Below, piece by piece: positions 41,430 to 50,401 of a stretch of DNA of 64,000 nucleotides. Within the stretch, counting starts at the first letter, position 1. Every line of letters begins with the position of its first letter. This DNA comes from Amycolatopsis sp. NBRC 101858 (GTDB taxonomy: Bacteria; Actinomycetota; Actinomycetes; Mycobacteriales; Pseudonocardiaceae), in assembly GCF_030269325.1 (NCBI RefSeq), contig NZ_BSTD01000001.1, positions 310,001 through 374,000 on the forward strand. Reading direction: 5' to 3'. A program made the position numbers and the translations under genes. Below the pieces are notes generated by a model. It did not search any database, had not been told where the DNA came from, and saw only the letters and a list, made by a program, of their open reading frames with translations.

Positions 41430-41924
41430 GTGGACGAGTTCTTTTCGTTGCTCACCGGGTTCTTCAACACCGTCGTGGCCGGGGTCGGCGCCTGGGTCGC
41501 CGTGACGCAGTGGCGTGCCTCGCGACGCAAACCGCAGGCCACCGCGCCGCCGACGCGGGCGCCCGCCGCACCGGCACGACTGCCCGCCCCGCCGCCCGCC
41601 GCCGTCGCCGAACCGCCGGCCGGGCGGAAGCTCGCCCGCGCCGCCGCGGTGGCCGTCGGCGCCGGAGCGGCCACCGCCGTGTTCTCCGCACTGACCGACT
41701 TCGTCTACTGGCTGCAGGAATCGTCCGATAACGAGCAGGGCGCGCTGCTCACCTTCCTGGCGAGCGTCACCTACCTGGCCGCACTGACCGGCCTGTTCCT
41801 CGGGCTCTTCGTGCTCGTCGCGGGCCTGGTCAAACGGCGCAAGCGGATCGCCCGGCTGGGCCTGCTCGCGGTGCTGCTGAGCCAGACCATCTGGCTCGCG
41901 ATGTGGCTGACCGCGGCGATCTAG
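41430..41924 (+). CDS. Small membrane protein of unknown function
   Basis: About 164 residues, starting at a GTG (VDEFFSLLTGFF). A short N-terminal hydrophobic helix (FFNTVVAGVGAWVAVT) is followed by a basic Pro/Ala linker (about 28-70), then three hydrophobic helices: ARAAAVAVGAGAATAVFSALTDFV, TFLASVTYLAALTGLFLGLFVLVAGLV and LGLLAVLLSQTIWLAMWLTAAI, separated by basic RRKR. No family is recognised. Convergent with the ferritin gene with five bases between. Confidence 0.7.
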   Translation: MDEFFSLLTGFFNTVVAGVGAWVAVTQWRASRRKPQATAPPTRAPAAPARLPAPPPAAVAEPPAGRKLARAAAVAVGAGAATAVFSALTDFVYWLQESSDNEQGALLTFLASVTYLAALTGLFLGLFVLVAGLVKRRKRIARLGLLAVLLSQTIWLAMWLTAAI

Positions 41925-41928
41925 CTCC

Positions 41929-42471
41929 TCAGAGCTTGCCGCCGGCGACCGGGGGCATGTCCGGCGCGTCCCCGGTCTCCGCGGCCGCCTCGCGGTACAG
42001 GTGGTTCTCGACCTCGAAGAGGTTGTCGGCGGCGCGCTCGACGACCGTGAGCAGCGTGGACATCCGGGCCACCTCCTCCACCTGCTCCTTGAGGAACCAG
42101 GCCACGAACTGCTCGCCGAGGTAGTCCTCCGCCAGCCGCGCGGCCTTCGCCATCGCCTCGATGTCGGCGGTCACGGCCCGTTCCTGCGCCAGCGCCAGCT
42201 CGATCGCCTCGTGCGCGCTCGAGAAGTCGTTCCGGACGTCGCCGCTGCCCGGGATCGTCACCGGCTGGCCGCGATCGAGCAGGTACCGGACCATCGCCAG
42301 CGCGTGGTTGCGCTCCTCGATCGACTGCCGGTAGAAGCGTTTCGCCAGCCTCGGCAGGTCGCGCCCGTCGAACCACACGGCCAAGGCGACGTACTGCTGC
42401 GCGGCGGTGAACTCGTGGCGGATCTGCTCCTGCAGGAGTTCGGAGAACTTCGAACGCTGGGTGTCGGCCAT
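41929..42471 (-). CDS. Ferritin (BfrB-like)
   Basis: 180 residues, four-helix bundle of non-haem ferritin: FSELLQEQIRHEFTAAQQYVALAVWFDG, QSIEERNHALAMVRYLLDRG, and YLGEQFVAWFLKEQVEEVARMSTLLTVVERA. The ferroxidase Glu and His residues (in IRHEF, EERNHA and LKEQVEE) are present, so it should oxidise and store iron. The C-terminal tail matches the extended tail of mycobacterial BfrB. The ATG is preceded by a weak site. It is not next to other iron genes. Confidence 0.92.
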   Translation of the reverse strand: MADTQRSKFSELLQEQIRHEFTAAQQYVALAVWFDGRDLPRLAKRFYRQSIEERNHALAMVRYLLDRGQPVTIPGSGDVRNDFSSAHEAIELALAQERAVTADIEAMAKAARLAEDYLGEQFVAWFLKEQVEEVARMSTLLTVVERAADNLFEVENHLYREAAAETGDAPDMPPVAGGKL

Positions 42472-42529
42472 GCCCCACAACCTACGATGCCGGGCCACCC
42501 CCTCGCACCCGTCGCACACCGGGCCGGCG

Positions 42530-43048
42530 TCACGTCGGCGGCTGGTACTGCTCCACGCGGATGGCGTCCTTCACCGCGTCCAGGAACTCGTTGCGGGCCG
42601 TGTTCAGGGCCCGATACTCGGGCTTTCCGGGGTTGATCAGCTCGTGCCACAGCGAGACGACCGCGCCGCTGCGGTCTTCCAGCTCGTGCGCCTTGGAGAT
42701 CAGCGCCGGCGTCCCGATCACCTCGAGCATCGCGACCTGCTCCCGCATGCCCGCGAGCGCGTCGGCACCGGCGTGGTAGCGCACGCGGCGGTCGTCCTCG
42801 TCGGTGAGCGCCTGGTACCGGAAGGCGGTGATCCGGGCGAGGTGCCGGGTGATCTCGAGGTAGGTGTCGCGCACCTCGCGGTCCCACCGGCGGCGGTCTT
42901 CCCGGTTCAGCTTCCGGCGGTCGCTCAAGGCGATCGCGAGGAACGCGAGCAGCGCTCCGGCGAGCAGGAAGCTCCCGGCGATGACCGAAATCCCCCACCA
43001 GGGAACCGGTGCGGCTGGGACGAGTGCGCTCGGCACCGGCGAGATCAT
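42530..43048 (-). CDS. Single-pass membrane protein, unknown
   Basis: 172 residues. A short periplasmic N-terminus rich in Pro and Ala, one membrane helix (WWGISVIAGSFLLAGALLAFLAIAL) and a charged helical cytoplasmic domain (RRKLNREDRRRWDREVRDTYLEITRHLARITAFRYQ) follow. The soluble part looks coiled and may multimerise. No family recognised. Start: ATG at 43048; a longer frame exists but lacks a site. Divergent from the SDR gene. Confidence 0.7.
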   Translation of the reverse strand: MISPVPSALVPAAPVPWWGISVIAGSFLLAGALLAFLAIALSDRRKLNREDRRRWDREVRDTYLEITRHLARITAFRYQALTDEDDRRVRYHAGADALAGMREQVAMLEVIGTPALISKAHELEDRSGAVVSLWHELINPGKPEYRALNTARNEFLDAVKDAIRVEQYQPPT

Positions 43049-43113
43049 GCGGGCACGATACTCGCGAAATCCGGGAAAAACGCCCGCCGATCGCACCCGG
43101 CTACGATCGGCGC

Positions 43114-43878
43114 GTGCCGAGCCACCTCCTCCCCGACCTCTCCGGCACCGTCACCTGCGTCACCGGCGCGAGCGGCACGATCGGCCGCGGGATCGCGCTG
43201 CGGTTCGCCGAAGCGGGCAGCGCGGTGGCCGTGCACCACCGCCGTCCCGGCGCGGGCGACGACGTCGTCGCGGCGATCGAGGCCGCGGGCGGCCGGGCGC
43301 GCGCGTTCGCCGCCGAACTGACCGACGAGGATGCTTGCCACGCGTTGCTGGCCGCCGCCGCCGACTGGGGCGGACGGCTCGACGCACTGGTGAACAACGC
43401 CGGCGTCCAACCGGTCGAACCCCTCGCGGAGCTGACGGCGCGGCACTGGCAGGCCATGCTCGACGCGACCCTGACCAGCGCGTTCTCCTGCACCCAGGCG
43501 GCAAGCCGGCTGCTGGGCGACGGCGGCAGCGTCACGCACATCGCGTCGATCGAGGCCCGGCAGCCCGCGCCCGGGCACGTCCACTACAGCGCGGCCAAGG
43601 CGGCCCTGGTGATGCACGCCCGCGGCGCCGCGCTGGAGTACGGGCCGCGCGGGATCCGCGTCAACACGGTGTCCCCCGGCCTGGTCTCGCGCCCGGGGCT
43701 GGACCGGGACTGGCCCGACGGCGTCGAGCGGTGGCAGCGCGCCGCGCCGCTGGGCCGGCTGGGCACCCCGGCCGACATCGGCAACGCGTGCGTCTTCCTG
43801 GCCTCCCCGCTGGCCTCCTGGATCACCGGGCACGACCTCGTCGTCGACGGCGGGGTGACGGCCCGGCCGACCTGGTAA
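43114..43878 (+). CDS. Short-chain dehydrogenase/reductase
   Basis: 254 residues. Rossmann fold VTCVTGASGTIGRGIALRFAEAG (TGxxxGxG), NNAGVQPVEPL, catalytic Ser in HIASIEA, Tyr and Lys in VHYSAAKAALV, and the C-terminal ITGHDLVVDGG. A Arg-rich turn after strand 2 (HHRRPG) suggests NADPH. GTG start at 43114. A KstR-like box lies right after its stop, before a thioesterase gene; the pair may belong to steroid metabolism, but the box controls only the second gene directly. Confidence 0.93.
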   Translation: MPSHLLPDLSGTVTCVTGASGTIGRGIALRFAEAGSAVAVHHRRPGAGDDVVAAIEAAGGRARAFAAELTDEDACHALLAAAADWGGRLDALVNNAGVQPVEPLAELTARHWQAMLDATLTSAFSCTQAASRLLGDGGSVTHIASIEARQPAPGHVHYSAAKAALVMHARGAALEYGPRGIRVNTVSPGLVSRPGLDRDWPDGVERWQRAAPLGRLGTPADIGNACVFLASPLASWITGHDLVVDGGVTARPTW

Positions 43879-43880
43879 CC

Positions 43881-43894
43881 TGGAACACGTTCTA
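43881..43894 (+). promoter_or_regulatory. KstR-type operator
   Basis: TGGAACACGTTCTA fits the TnnAACnnGTTnnA consensus of KstR, the TetR-family repressor of cholesterol/steroid catabolism in mycobacteria and rhodococci. It lies 17-30 bases before the thioesterase ATG. Confidence 0.7.
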
Positions 43895-43910
43895 GTTTCC
43901 TGGGGGCGCG

Positions 43911-44528
43911 ATGACCTTCCCGATCGTCGACGGCGTGCCGCCCGGGCGCGCACTGCTCGGGTCCCGGATCCGCGAGCTGATCGACGCGTCCGTGTGCGCG
44001 GGCGACGACGCCGACCTGGCCGCCGCCGCGAGCCGGATCGAGGCGGTCACCGCCGCCCTGCGGGCGACCGGCGGCGCACCGCCGTTGCTGCTGGCGGCGC
44101 TCGAAGGCGGCGGCCACCTCAGCATCAACAACCCCCTCGAAGGACCCGGGAACCCGTTGGCCCCGCCCCTGTCCTGGACGCACATCGGACCGGACGAGGT
44201 CCGGGCCGAGGTCCTGCTGGGCGCGGCGCACGAAGGCCCGCCGGGGCGCGTCCACGGCGGCTGGGTGGCGGCGGTCCTGGACCACGTGCTCGGCCGGGCG
44301 ACCGCCGCGGCCGGCTTCCCCGGGATGACGGCGTCGCTGACGGTCGACTACCACCGGGGCACGCCGTACGCGGTGCCGCTCGTGGCGGAGGGGCGCCTCG
44401 AGCGCCGCGACGGGCGGAAGCTGCACGCGACCGGGACCCTCCGCGCCGGCGAGACGGTCTGCGCCAGCGCGAAGGCGATCCTCGTGCACTTCAGCGCCGA
44501 CCGGTTCCCGGTGTCCACAAGGGACTGA
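43911..44528 (+). CDS. PaaI-type hotdog thioesterase
   Basis: 205 residues. The C-terminal about 110 residues form a hotdog fold: GRVHGGWVAAVLDHVLGRATAAAGFPGMTASLTVDYHRGTPYAVPLVAEGRLERRDGRKLHATGTLRAGETVCASAKAILVHF. HGG is the usual active-site start. It should hydrolyse an acyl-CoA. The KstR-like box upstream suggests a role in steroid side-chain or ring breakdown. Confidence 0.88.
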   Translation: MTFPIVDGVPPGRALLGSRIRELIDASVCAGDDADLAAAASRIEAVTAALRATGGAPPLLLAALEGGGHLSINNPLEGPGNPLAPPLSWTHIGPDEVRAEVLLGAAHEGPPGRVHGGWVAAVLDHVLGRATAAAGFPGMTASLTVDYHRGTPYAVPLVAEGRLERRDGRKLHATGTLRAGETVCASAKAILVHFSADRFPVSTRD

Positions 44529-44544
44529 GGACGGCCGGTCCGGG

Positions 44545-45309
44545 TCACGGCACCGGCGTCGTGTGGCGGGGTGCGTCCGAGCTCGCCGAAGCCATCAGGA
44601 CCGCGCAGATCGGCACCGCCATCGCCAGCGCCGCCAGCACGAACACCGGGAACAGGAACGAAAACACCTCCGTGCCGACCGGGTCCGGCGCCGCCGGGTC
44701 GAGGTGGAGGCGGACCGCCGCCATGCCCGTGTAGTGCATGCCCGTCACCGCCGCGCCCATCACCAGGCCCGCCACCAGCCGGGGCAGGAGCTTGTCCAGC
44801 CCGACCGTGAACCACAGCGCCGCCGTCGCCGCGACGACCGCGATCACCACCGAAAACACCACCAGTGCCGGGTCGTAGCTGATCGTCCCCTTGATCCGGA
44901 CCGCCCACATCCCCGTGTAGTGCATGACGTTCACGGCGAGGCCGGTCAGCAGCCCGCCGAGCAGCAGCCGCTGCCACGCGAACCGGTTGCGGACGCCGAA
45001 CACCAGCAGCCCGCAGAACACCGCCGCCACCGACAGGGCCGCCGAGAGCGCCGTGCGCAGGATGTCGTACCGCACCGGCAGTCCCGGCGTCGAGAAGCCG
45101 AGCATCGCGATGAAGTGCATGACCCAGATGCCGACGCCGCCGATCGACACCGCCGCGAGCGCGAGCCAGGTCAGCCGCGTCCGCGCGCTGTCGGTCGTCC
45201 GCGCCTGCAGCGTGCAGGCGAGCCCGAGCGCGCAGCCCACCGCCGAAGTCAGGTACGCGAGCACGACGAGCCATTGGCCCATCGCGAAGTCGTCGTGATC
45301 CATGTGCAT
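44545..45309 (-). CDS. MHYT-domain membrane sensor
   Basis: 254 residues with seven membrane helices. The three signature repeats are all readable: MHFIAM, MHYTGM (VNVMHYTGMWAVR) and MHYTGM (TGMHYTGMAAVR), which in other proteins are proposed to bind copper or to sense O2, CO or NO. The protein is all membrane domain, without the usual GGDEF/EAL output. It lies 14 bases after the conservon GTPase gene, so it is probably the fifth cistron of the conservon. Start: ATG 45309 or 45303. Confidence 0.9.
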   Translation of the reverse strand: MHMDHDDFAMGQWLVVLAYLTSAVGCALGLACTLQARTTDSARTRLTWLALAAVSIGGVGIWVMHFIAMLGFSTPGLPVRYDILRTALSAALSVAAVFCGLLVFGVRNRFAWQRLLLGGLLTGLAVNVMHYTGMWAVRIKGTISYDPALVVFSVVIAVVAATAALWFTVGLDKLLPRLVAGLVMGAAVTGMHYTGMAAVRLHLDPAAPDPVGTEVFSFLFPVFVLAALAMAVPICAVLMASASSDAPRHTTPVP

Positions 45310-45323
45310 TTTCCGTGCTCCTG

Positions 45324-45911
45324 TCAGGCTTGCCGCCGGTGTGGCGCGTGCAGGGCGGCCAGCGCGTACTCCGCCGCGGCGATGAGGGTCTCTTTCGTCG
45401 ACTCCGGCGACCGCGCGTCGCAGGTGACGACCTGGACCTCCGCCGGGATCTTGAGGGCTTCGCGCACCTGCTCCGGCGGGTGCTGGCGGGTGTCCTGGAA
45501 CTGGTTGACGGCCACCAGGAACGGCAGCCCGCGCGACTCGAAGAAGTCGATCGACGCGAAGCTGTCCGCGAGCCGGCGCGTGTCGACCAGGACGATCGCC
45601 GCCACCGCGCCGCAGACGAGGTCGTCCCACATGAACCAGAACCGGTGCTGGCCGGGCGTGCCGAACACGTAGAGGATCAGGTCGTCGGCCAGCGTGACCC
45701 GGCCGAAGTCCATCGCCACCGTCGTGGAGAACTTCCCCGGCACCGCTTCGGTCCGGTCGACGCCGAGGGCCGCGGCCGTCATCAAGGCCTCGGTGCGCAG
45801 CGGGTCGATCTCCGAGACGGCGCCGACGAAGGTCGTCTTGCCTGCCCCGAACCCGCCGGCGACCACGATCTTGGCCGAGGTGATCCGCTTGTCAGAGTGC
45901 ACGTAGTCCAC
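45324..45911 (-). CDS. cvnD: CvnD-type small GTP-binding protein
   Basis: 195 residues. G1 GGFGAGKTTFV, G3 VFGTPGQHRFWFMWDDL (Asp of DxxG replaced by Thr) and G4 VAVNQF (NQxx in place of NKxD), as in the conservon GTPases. The partner histidine-kinase-like CvnA, roadblock CvnB and DUF742 CvnC genes lie upstream in order. The start GTG overlaps cvnC by 20 bases. It likely relays a signal at the membrane. Confidence 0.93.
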   Translation of the reverse strand: MDYVHSDKRITSAKIVVAGGFGAGKTTFVGAVSEIDPLRTEALMTAAALGVDRTEAVPGKFSTTVAMDFGRVTLADDLILYVFGTPGQHRFWFMWDDLVCGAVAAIVLVDTRRLADSFASIDFFESRGLPFLVAVNQFQDTRQHPPEQVREALKIPAEVQVVTCDARSPESTKETLIAAAEYALAALHAPHRRQA

Positions 45912-46269
45912 TGAGGACCCTTTCGAGCAGTTCGTTGCGTTCGTCGAAGGAGGCGTCCGCGGGGAGCGTGTCGCGGATCGACACCTGGCCGGCGACCAGC
46001 AGGTCGCCGATGAGCACCCGGGCCACGCCCAGCGGCACGCCCAGGTGGACCGCGACCTCCGCCACCGAGCGCTGGCGCAGGCACAGCTGCGTCACCGCGC
46101 CCAGCGGGTCGGTCGGGCGGAAACGGGCCGTCCGTCCCTCCGGCGTCGTCTCGACGAGGGCTTCCACCGCCAGGTCGACCCTCGGCCGGGTGCGGCCGGC
46201 GGTCCACGCGTACGGGCGGGCCAGCGATGCCGCCTGCCGCCCGCCCTGGCGTCGCCGGCCTTCCGTCAC
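45892..46269 (-). CDS. cvnC: CvnC-type DUF742 protein
   Basis: 125 residues of DUF742: [28 protein letters not shown], then [41 protein letters not shown], a winged-helix-like pattern that could bind protein or DNA. GTG start overlaps the cvnB stop (GTGA). Confidence 0.93.
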   Translation of the reverse strand: MTEGRRRQGGRQAASLARPYAWTAGRTRPRVDLAVEALVETTPEGRTARFRPTDPLGAVTQLCLRQRSVAEVAVHLGVPLGVARVLIGDLLVAGQVSIRDTLPADASFDERNELLERVLSGLRAL

Positions 46270-46700
46270 CGGCCCACCCCGGGTGCGGCCGCGGGCCGCG
46301 CGGGTGTCTCGACCATCTTCCCGACCCGGTCGACGAGCAGCGTCATCTCGTAGCCGACCAGGCCGATGTCGCAGCCGGGATTGGCCAGCACCACCAGGTT
46401 CGAGCCGTCGCCGACGTTCATCAGCAGCAGGAAGCCCTGTTCCATCTCGATGACCGACTGCACCACCCGGCCCGCGGTGAACAGGTCGGCCGTGCCGAGC
46501 GCGAGGCTCGCGAGACCGGACGCGATCGCCGAAAGCTGGTCCGCCCGGTCGCGTGGCATCGAGTCGTTCGCCGCCACGAGCAGGCCGTCCGCCGAGACGA
46601 GCGCGGCGTGCGCGACACCGGGTACTTCCTGCGTGAACGCCGACACCAGCCAGTTCCGGGACTGGTCGACCACATCCGCTCCTTCCTGCCGCGTGCTCAT
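46266..46700 (-). CDS. cvnB: CvnB-type roadblock/LC7 protein
   Basis: 144 residues of the roadblock/LC7 fold: [52 protein letters not shown] and a middle strand [32 protein letters not shown]. In conservons it interacts with CvnD, perhaps as a GTPase-activating protein. Its ATG overlaps the cvnA stop. Confidence 0.95.
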   Translation of the reverse strand: MSTRQEGADVVDQSRNWLVSAFTQEVPGVAHAALVSADGLLVAANDSMPRDRADQLSAIASGLASLALGTADLFTAGRVVQSVIEMEQGFLLLMNVGDGSNLVVLANPGCDIGLVGYEMTLLVDRVGKMVETPARPAAAPGVGR

Positions 46701-48919
46701 GACGGGCCCTTCGGGTCGATCGCGACCCGGTGCCGGGCCGCGCGCATGCCGCTGTAGTGCCGGGAAAGGTTGTTCCGCACCGCCGCCGGGTCCCGGAACG
46801 ACGTGTCGGCCGGCTGCGGCTGACGCGGGGCGACCGAGCCCGGGGCGAGCTGCGCGCCCGGCTGCCGGGTCGGCAGGCCCGATTCGGTGAACTCGACGTC
46901 GTCCAGCGTGCCGATCGCCGTTTCGGCGGCCTGCCGGACGTCGTCGGCCGGGGTCGCCCACTCGCCCGGCCGCGCCGGTTTCGCGCGGTCGTCGGCGAAC
47001 CAGTGCGACAGCATCTGGTCGAAGATCGGCGTCGGCAGCGGCGGCTCCCCGGCGGGTTCTTCGGCGGGCCACCGAGGTTCCGGCTCGGGCCGGGGGGTGC
47101 CGTTGACGGCCGGCGGCCGCTCGGGCAGCTCCGGCGCCCCGGGTCGCGCCGGCAGGTCCACCAGGATCAGCACGCCGGGGACGTGCACGCTGGCGGTGAT
47201 GCCGGCGCTCGCGCTCCGCTGCGTCGTGGGCCGCAGCCGCACGGTGATCCCGTGCGAAGCGGCGAGCCTGCTCACCACGAACAGCCCCATCCGGCGGGTG
47301 GTCTCCGGGCTCACCGACGCGCCGGCGGCGAGCCGGGCGTTCGCCGCTTCGAGGTCCTCGCGGGTCATGCCGAGGCCGACGTCCACGATCTCGATCAGCA
47401 CCCCGCCGTCGAAGCCGCGGTCGGCGGTGAGCACGACCTGCTCGGTCGGCGGCGACGACCGGATCGCGTTCTCCAGCAGCTCGGCCAGGATGTGCACGAC
47501 GTCGGCCGCGGCCTCGGCCTGCACCGACCCGCGGGGCGCGTTGCCGAGCGTGACCCGCTGGTAGTCCTTGACCTCCGACGTCGCCGCCCGCAGCAGCTCG
47601 ACCGTCGCGACCGGCCCGACGTCGCGGCGCACCGGCCGCCCGCCCGCGAGGACCTGCAGGTTCTCGCCGTTGCGCCGCAGCCGGGTGGCGATGTGGTCGA
47701 TCTGGAAGAGCTCGGCCAGCCGCTGCGGGTCCTGCTCGTCGGCTTCGAGGTCCTCGATCACCGACAGCTGCAGCTCCACCAGCGACTGGCTGCGCCGCGA
47801 CAGCGTCATGAACATCTCGCTGACCTGGATGCGCATCTCGGCCTGCTCGCCGACGGCCAGCCGCACCGCCTGCCGGTGCATGTCGTCGAAAGCGCGGGCC
47901 AGCTGGCCGATCTCCTCCTCGGAGTCGACGGGGAGCCGCTCGGTCGCCTGCCAGTCGACGTCCTCGCCCTCCCGGATCCGCTCGATGGTGCCGGGCAGCC
48001 GCCGGCGCGCGGTGTCGACCGCGGCCGTGTGCAGCCGGCGGATCGGGACGACCACCGAGCGGGCCACGGCGAGCGCGATAGCGAGAGCCCCGAGCAGCGA
48101 CGCGAGCACCAGTGCGGCATCACGCAGCGCGTCGGACCGGGCGGCGTCGGTCCGGGTCCCGACCGCGTCCGAAAGCGTTTTCACCTGGTCGGCCAGGAAG
48201 GTCCCGAGCGCCGCGCGCTTGGCCGCGGGTCCGCCGGCGCCGGGGATGGTGGCGGCGGCGAACCGCGCGGCCACCGCACCGGCGGGCAGTGCGCGGCGGA
48301 TCTGCCCGGTGAGCACCGACTCCTCGGCGACGGCGGCCGCGAGCGCGTCCGCCGGCCGTCCGCCCGGGACCTCCTGCCCGGCGAGAGACGTTCTCAGCTG
48401 CGTCAATGCTTTCGCGATATCGGCCGGAGCGTCGAGATCGATATTCCCGGCTTGGGCGATGATGCCGGGGATCAGGTCACCGAGGCCGACGACGAAGTCG
48501 TGGTAAGCAGGGGTTTTGGCGCCGGCGGAACCGTCCTGCTGGCGCAGGCCGGCCAATTTTCCCAATTGATCTTCCAGCGTCCGCGAAAGCTCCGGGGCCA
48601 GCTGCGAGAATGCGGCGTCGTGGCGGATGGCGGCGGTTTTCGCGTCGACCGCGGCGGTCTGCGCGGCCGCGCCGTCGTGGATCATTTCGTCGTCGACGAG
48701 CCCGGTGAGCTCGGCGATCCCTTGCACGACCGGCATTTGGTCGCGCACCCCGCTGAGCGTGCCCGCCTGGGCGAGCTCGGCCTCCACGCGCCCGCCGGCC
48801 AGCAGCAGCGCGACCAGGACGGGCAGCAACAACACGACGGAGATCTTGGTGCGCAGCCGCCAGCTGCCGGGATTCCACGACGCGCTGGAACGACGGCGAA
48901 GCGGTTCGTCTTCTTTCAT
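46697..48919 (-). CDS. cvnA: CvnA-type sensor kinase-like protein with NIT and HAMP domains
   Basis: 740 residues: membrane helix near residues 25-44 ([18 protein letters not shown]), an extracytoplasmic nitrate/nitrite-sensor-like helical domain to about 265, a second helix ([23 protein letters not shown]), HAMP, a helical segment with the [19 protein letters not shown] motif, and an HATPase domain ([17 protein letters not shown]-box, [10 protein letters not shown]1-box). The tail of about 180 residues is Pro/acid-rich and disordered. Heads the cvnABCD operon. No response regulator nearby. Confidence 0.94.
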   Translation of the reverse strand: MKEDEPLRRRSSASWNPGSWRLRTKISVVLLLPVLVALLLAGGRVEAELAQAGTLSGVRDQMPVVQGIAELTGLVDDEMIHDGAAAQTAAVDAKTAAIRHDAAFSQLAPELSRTLEDQLGKLAGLRQQDGSAGAKTPAYHDFVVGLGDLIPGIIAQAGNIDLDAPADIAKALTQLRTSLAGQEVPGGRPADALAAAVAEESVLTGQIRRALPAGAVAARFAAATIPGAGGPAAKRAALGTFLADQVKTLSDAVGTRTDAARSDALRDAALVLASLLGALAIALAVARSVVVPIRRLHTAAVDTARRRLPGTIERIREGEDVDWQATERLPVDSEEEIGQLARAFDDMHRQAVRLAVGEQAEMRIQVSEMFMTLSRRSQSLVELQLSVIEDLEADEQDPQRLAELFQIDHIATRLRRNGENLQVLAGGRPVRRDVGPVATVELLRAATSEVKDYQRVTLGNAPRGSVQAEAAADVVHILAELLENAIRSSPPTEQVVLTADRGFDGGVLIEIVDVGLGMTREDLEAANARLAAGASVSPETTRRMGLFVVSRLAASHGITVRLRPTTQRSASAGITASVHVPGVLILVDLPARPGAPELPERPPAVNGTPRPEPEPRWPAEEPAGEPPLPTPIFDQMLSHWFADDRAKPARPGEWATPADDVRQAAETAIGTLDDVEFTESGLPTRQPGAQLAPGSVAPRQPQPADTSFRDPAAVRNNLSRHYSGMRAARHRVAIDPKGPS

Positions 48920-49393
48920 CGGTGGCGTGGCTCGATTCGTACCGGTGGCCCGAGAACGATTTCCTGGATGCTTTTCCCCCGGAATTCAGAACGCAGACCT
49001 AACTCCGGCGACCGCGATGCTGTCAAGGAACACCGGCCGTTTCCCCCGTACGCACCAGCTACACAGGGTGAGCTTCGACGGACCGGTATTCCACCTTCGC
49101 GGAGGGTGAGCGGACCAGCGGGATCACGCCGGAACGCGGTGATTCCGGTGAATTTCTCCCGCGCCGCCGACCACTGTCCATTGAGGACTCGTGGCCGGAC
49201 CGACCCCCAGCCGGTCCGCACCCGGCACGCGACGTCGTCGGCGGCCGTGCGAGCCCGAAGGTGCCAGTGGCGCGCGAGCGGCGTCAACCGGCCAGGGTGA
49301 TGTTTCGCACGTGCTCGAAACGTCACTGGTCACACACCGGCGAGACCCCGCGCCACCAGTGGCTATCCTCGCCCGGGAAAGGGCGGTACGTCG
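48920..49393. other. Intergenic region with divergent promoters
   Basis: 474 bases between cvnA and the divergent HTH gene, with no convincing gene. Visible features: GTTTCG-N8-CGAAAC inverted repeat at 49302-49321, a TATCCT-like -10 at about 49364-49369 for the HTH gene, and more A/T around 48935-49000 that probably holds the conservon promoter. Confidence 0.6.
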
Positions 49394-50353
49394 ATGCTCA
49401 AGATTCACTTCACGGACGCGGACCTGGCGAAGGTGACCATCGCCGAGGACGCGGACCCGATGTGGGAGCTGCTCATGAGCAGCTACCGGATCCGGCGTCC
49501 GGAGGGCGAGCCGTTCTTCGGCCGGTGGCGCCGGGGGTCGCGCTCGGCGGTGCCCGAGTCCGGGCGGCTGCTGATGTCCACCATCCCGCCGTACGGGTAC
49601 TGCCCGGACTTCCTCACCCCGGCCGGGCGCACCGCCATCGGCGACGGCGTCTCGACGGTGCTCGAAACACCCCCGGCGGCCCTGGCCGCCGACGTCGCCG
49701 AGCTGGCGGCGCAGGGCACGCGCGTCACGCCGTGGGTGCGCCGGCTGGCCGGTGGCGAGACCCGTGAGCTGCACCGGCTCGGCATGGCCCTGCACGACTA
49801 CTACCGCCAGTGCGTGGCCCCGGACTGGGCGACGATCCGCCGCACGGTCGCCCGCGACCGTCACCGGCTGCAGTCGAACTTCGACCGCGGCGGGCCGCAG
49901 CTGCTGCTCTCGACGGTCCACCCCGACGTCACGTGGACCCCGCCGGTACTGCGGGTGCGCTTCCCGATCGAGCAGGAGCTGCACCTGGACGGCCGCGGCC
50001 TGCGCCTGATCCCGGCGTTCTTCGCGCACGGCATGCCGACGACGTACAAGGACCCGGGGCTCCAGCCGGTGCTGGTCTATTCGATCAACCACACGCGCTT
50101 CGACAGCGACGCGGAGCCCGGCCCGTCACTGGCGGCGCTGCTCGGCCAGACGCGGGCACGGGTGCTGATGACGGTCGCGATCACGCGCTGCAACACGAGC
50201 GAGCTGGCCGAGCTGACGGGCGTCTCGCTGGCGACGGCCAGCCAGCACGCGTCGGTGCTGCGGGCCAGCGGGCTGATCACCAGCTCGCGGTCGGGGAAGT
50301 CGCAGATCCACGAGATCACCCCGCTGGGCCTGGGCGTCATCCGGGCCAGCTGA
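49394..50353 (+). CDS. ArsR-like helix-turn-helix transcriptional regulator
   Basis: 319 residues. The C-terminal about 70 residues form a winged HTH (LAALLGQTRARVLMTVAITRCNTSELAELTGVSLATASQHASVLRASGLITSSRSGKSQIHEITPLG). The N-terminal about 240 residues are an uncharacterised alpha/beta ligand or cofactor domain that starts LKIHFTDADLAKVTIAEDADPMWELLMSS, a layout frequent in actinobacteria with many specialised metabolites. The palindrome at 49302 could be its autoregulatory site. Ligand unknown. Confidence 0.85.
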   Translation: MLKIHFTDADLAKVTIAEDADPMWELLMSSYRIRRPEGEPFFGRWRRGSRSAVPESGRLLMSTIPPYGYCPDFLTPAGRTAIGDGVSTVLETPPAALAADVAELAAQGTRVTPWVRRLAGGETRELHRLGMALHDYYRQCVAPDWATIRRTVARDRHRLQSNFDRGGPQLLLSTVHPDVTWTPPVLRVRFPIEQELHLDGRGLRLIPAFFAHGMPTTYKDPGLQPVLVYSINHTRFDSDAEPGPSLAALLGQTRARVLMTVAITRCNTSELAELTGVSLATASQHASVLRASGLITSSRSGKSQIHEITPLGLGVIRAS

Positions 50354-50401
50354 CCTGCGGGGGTTGCGCAACCCACCCTCCAACGCGAACAATCATTCGC
50401 T

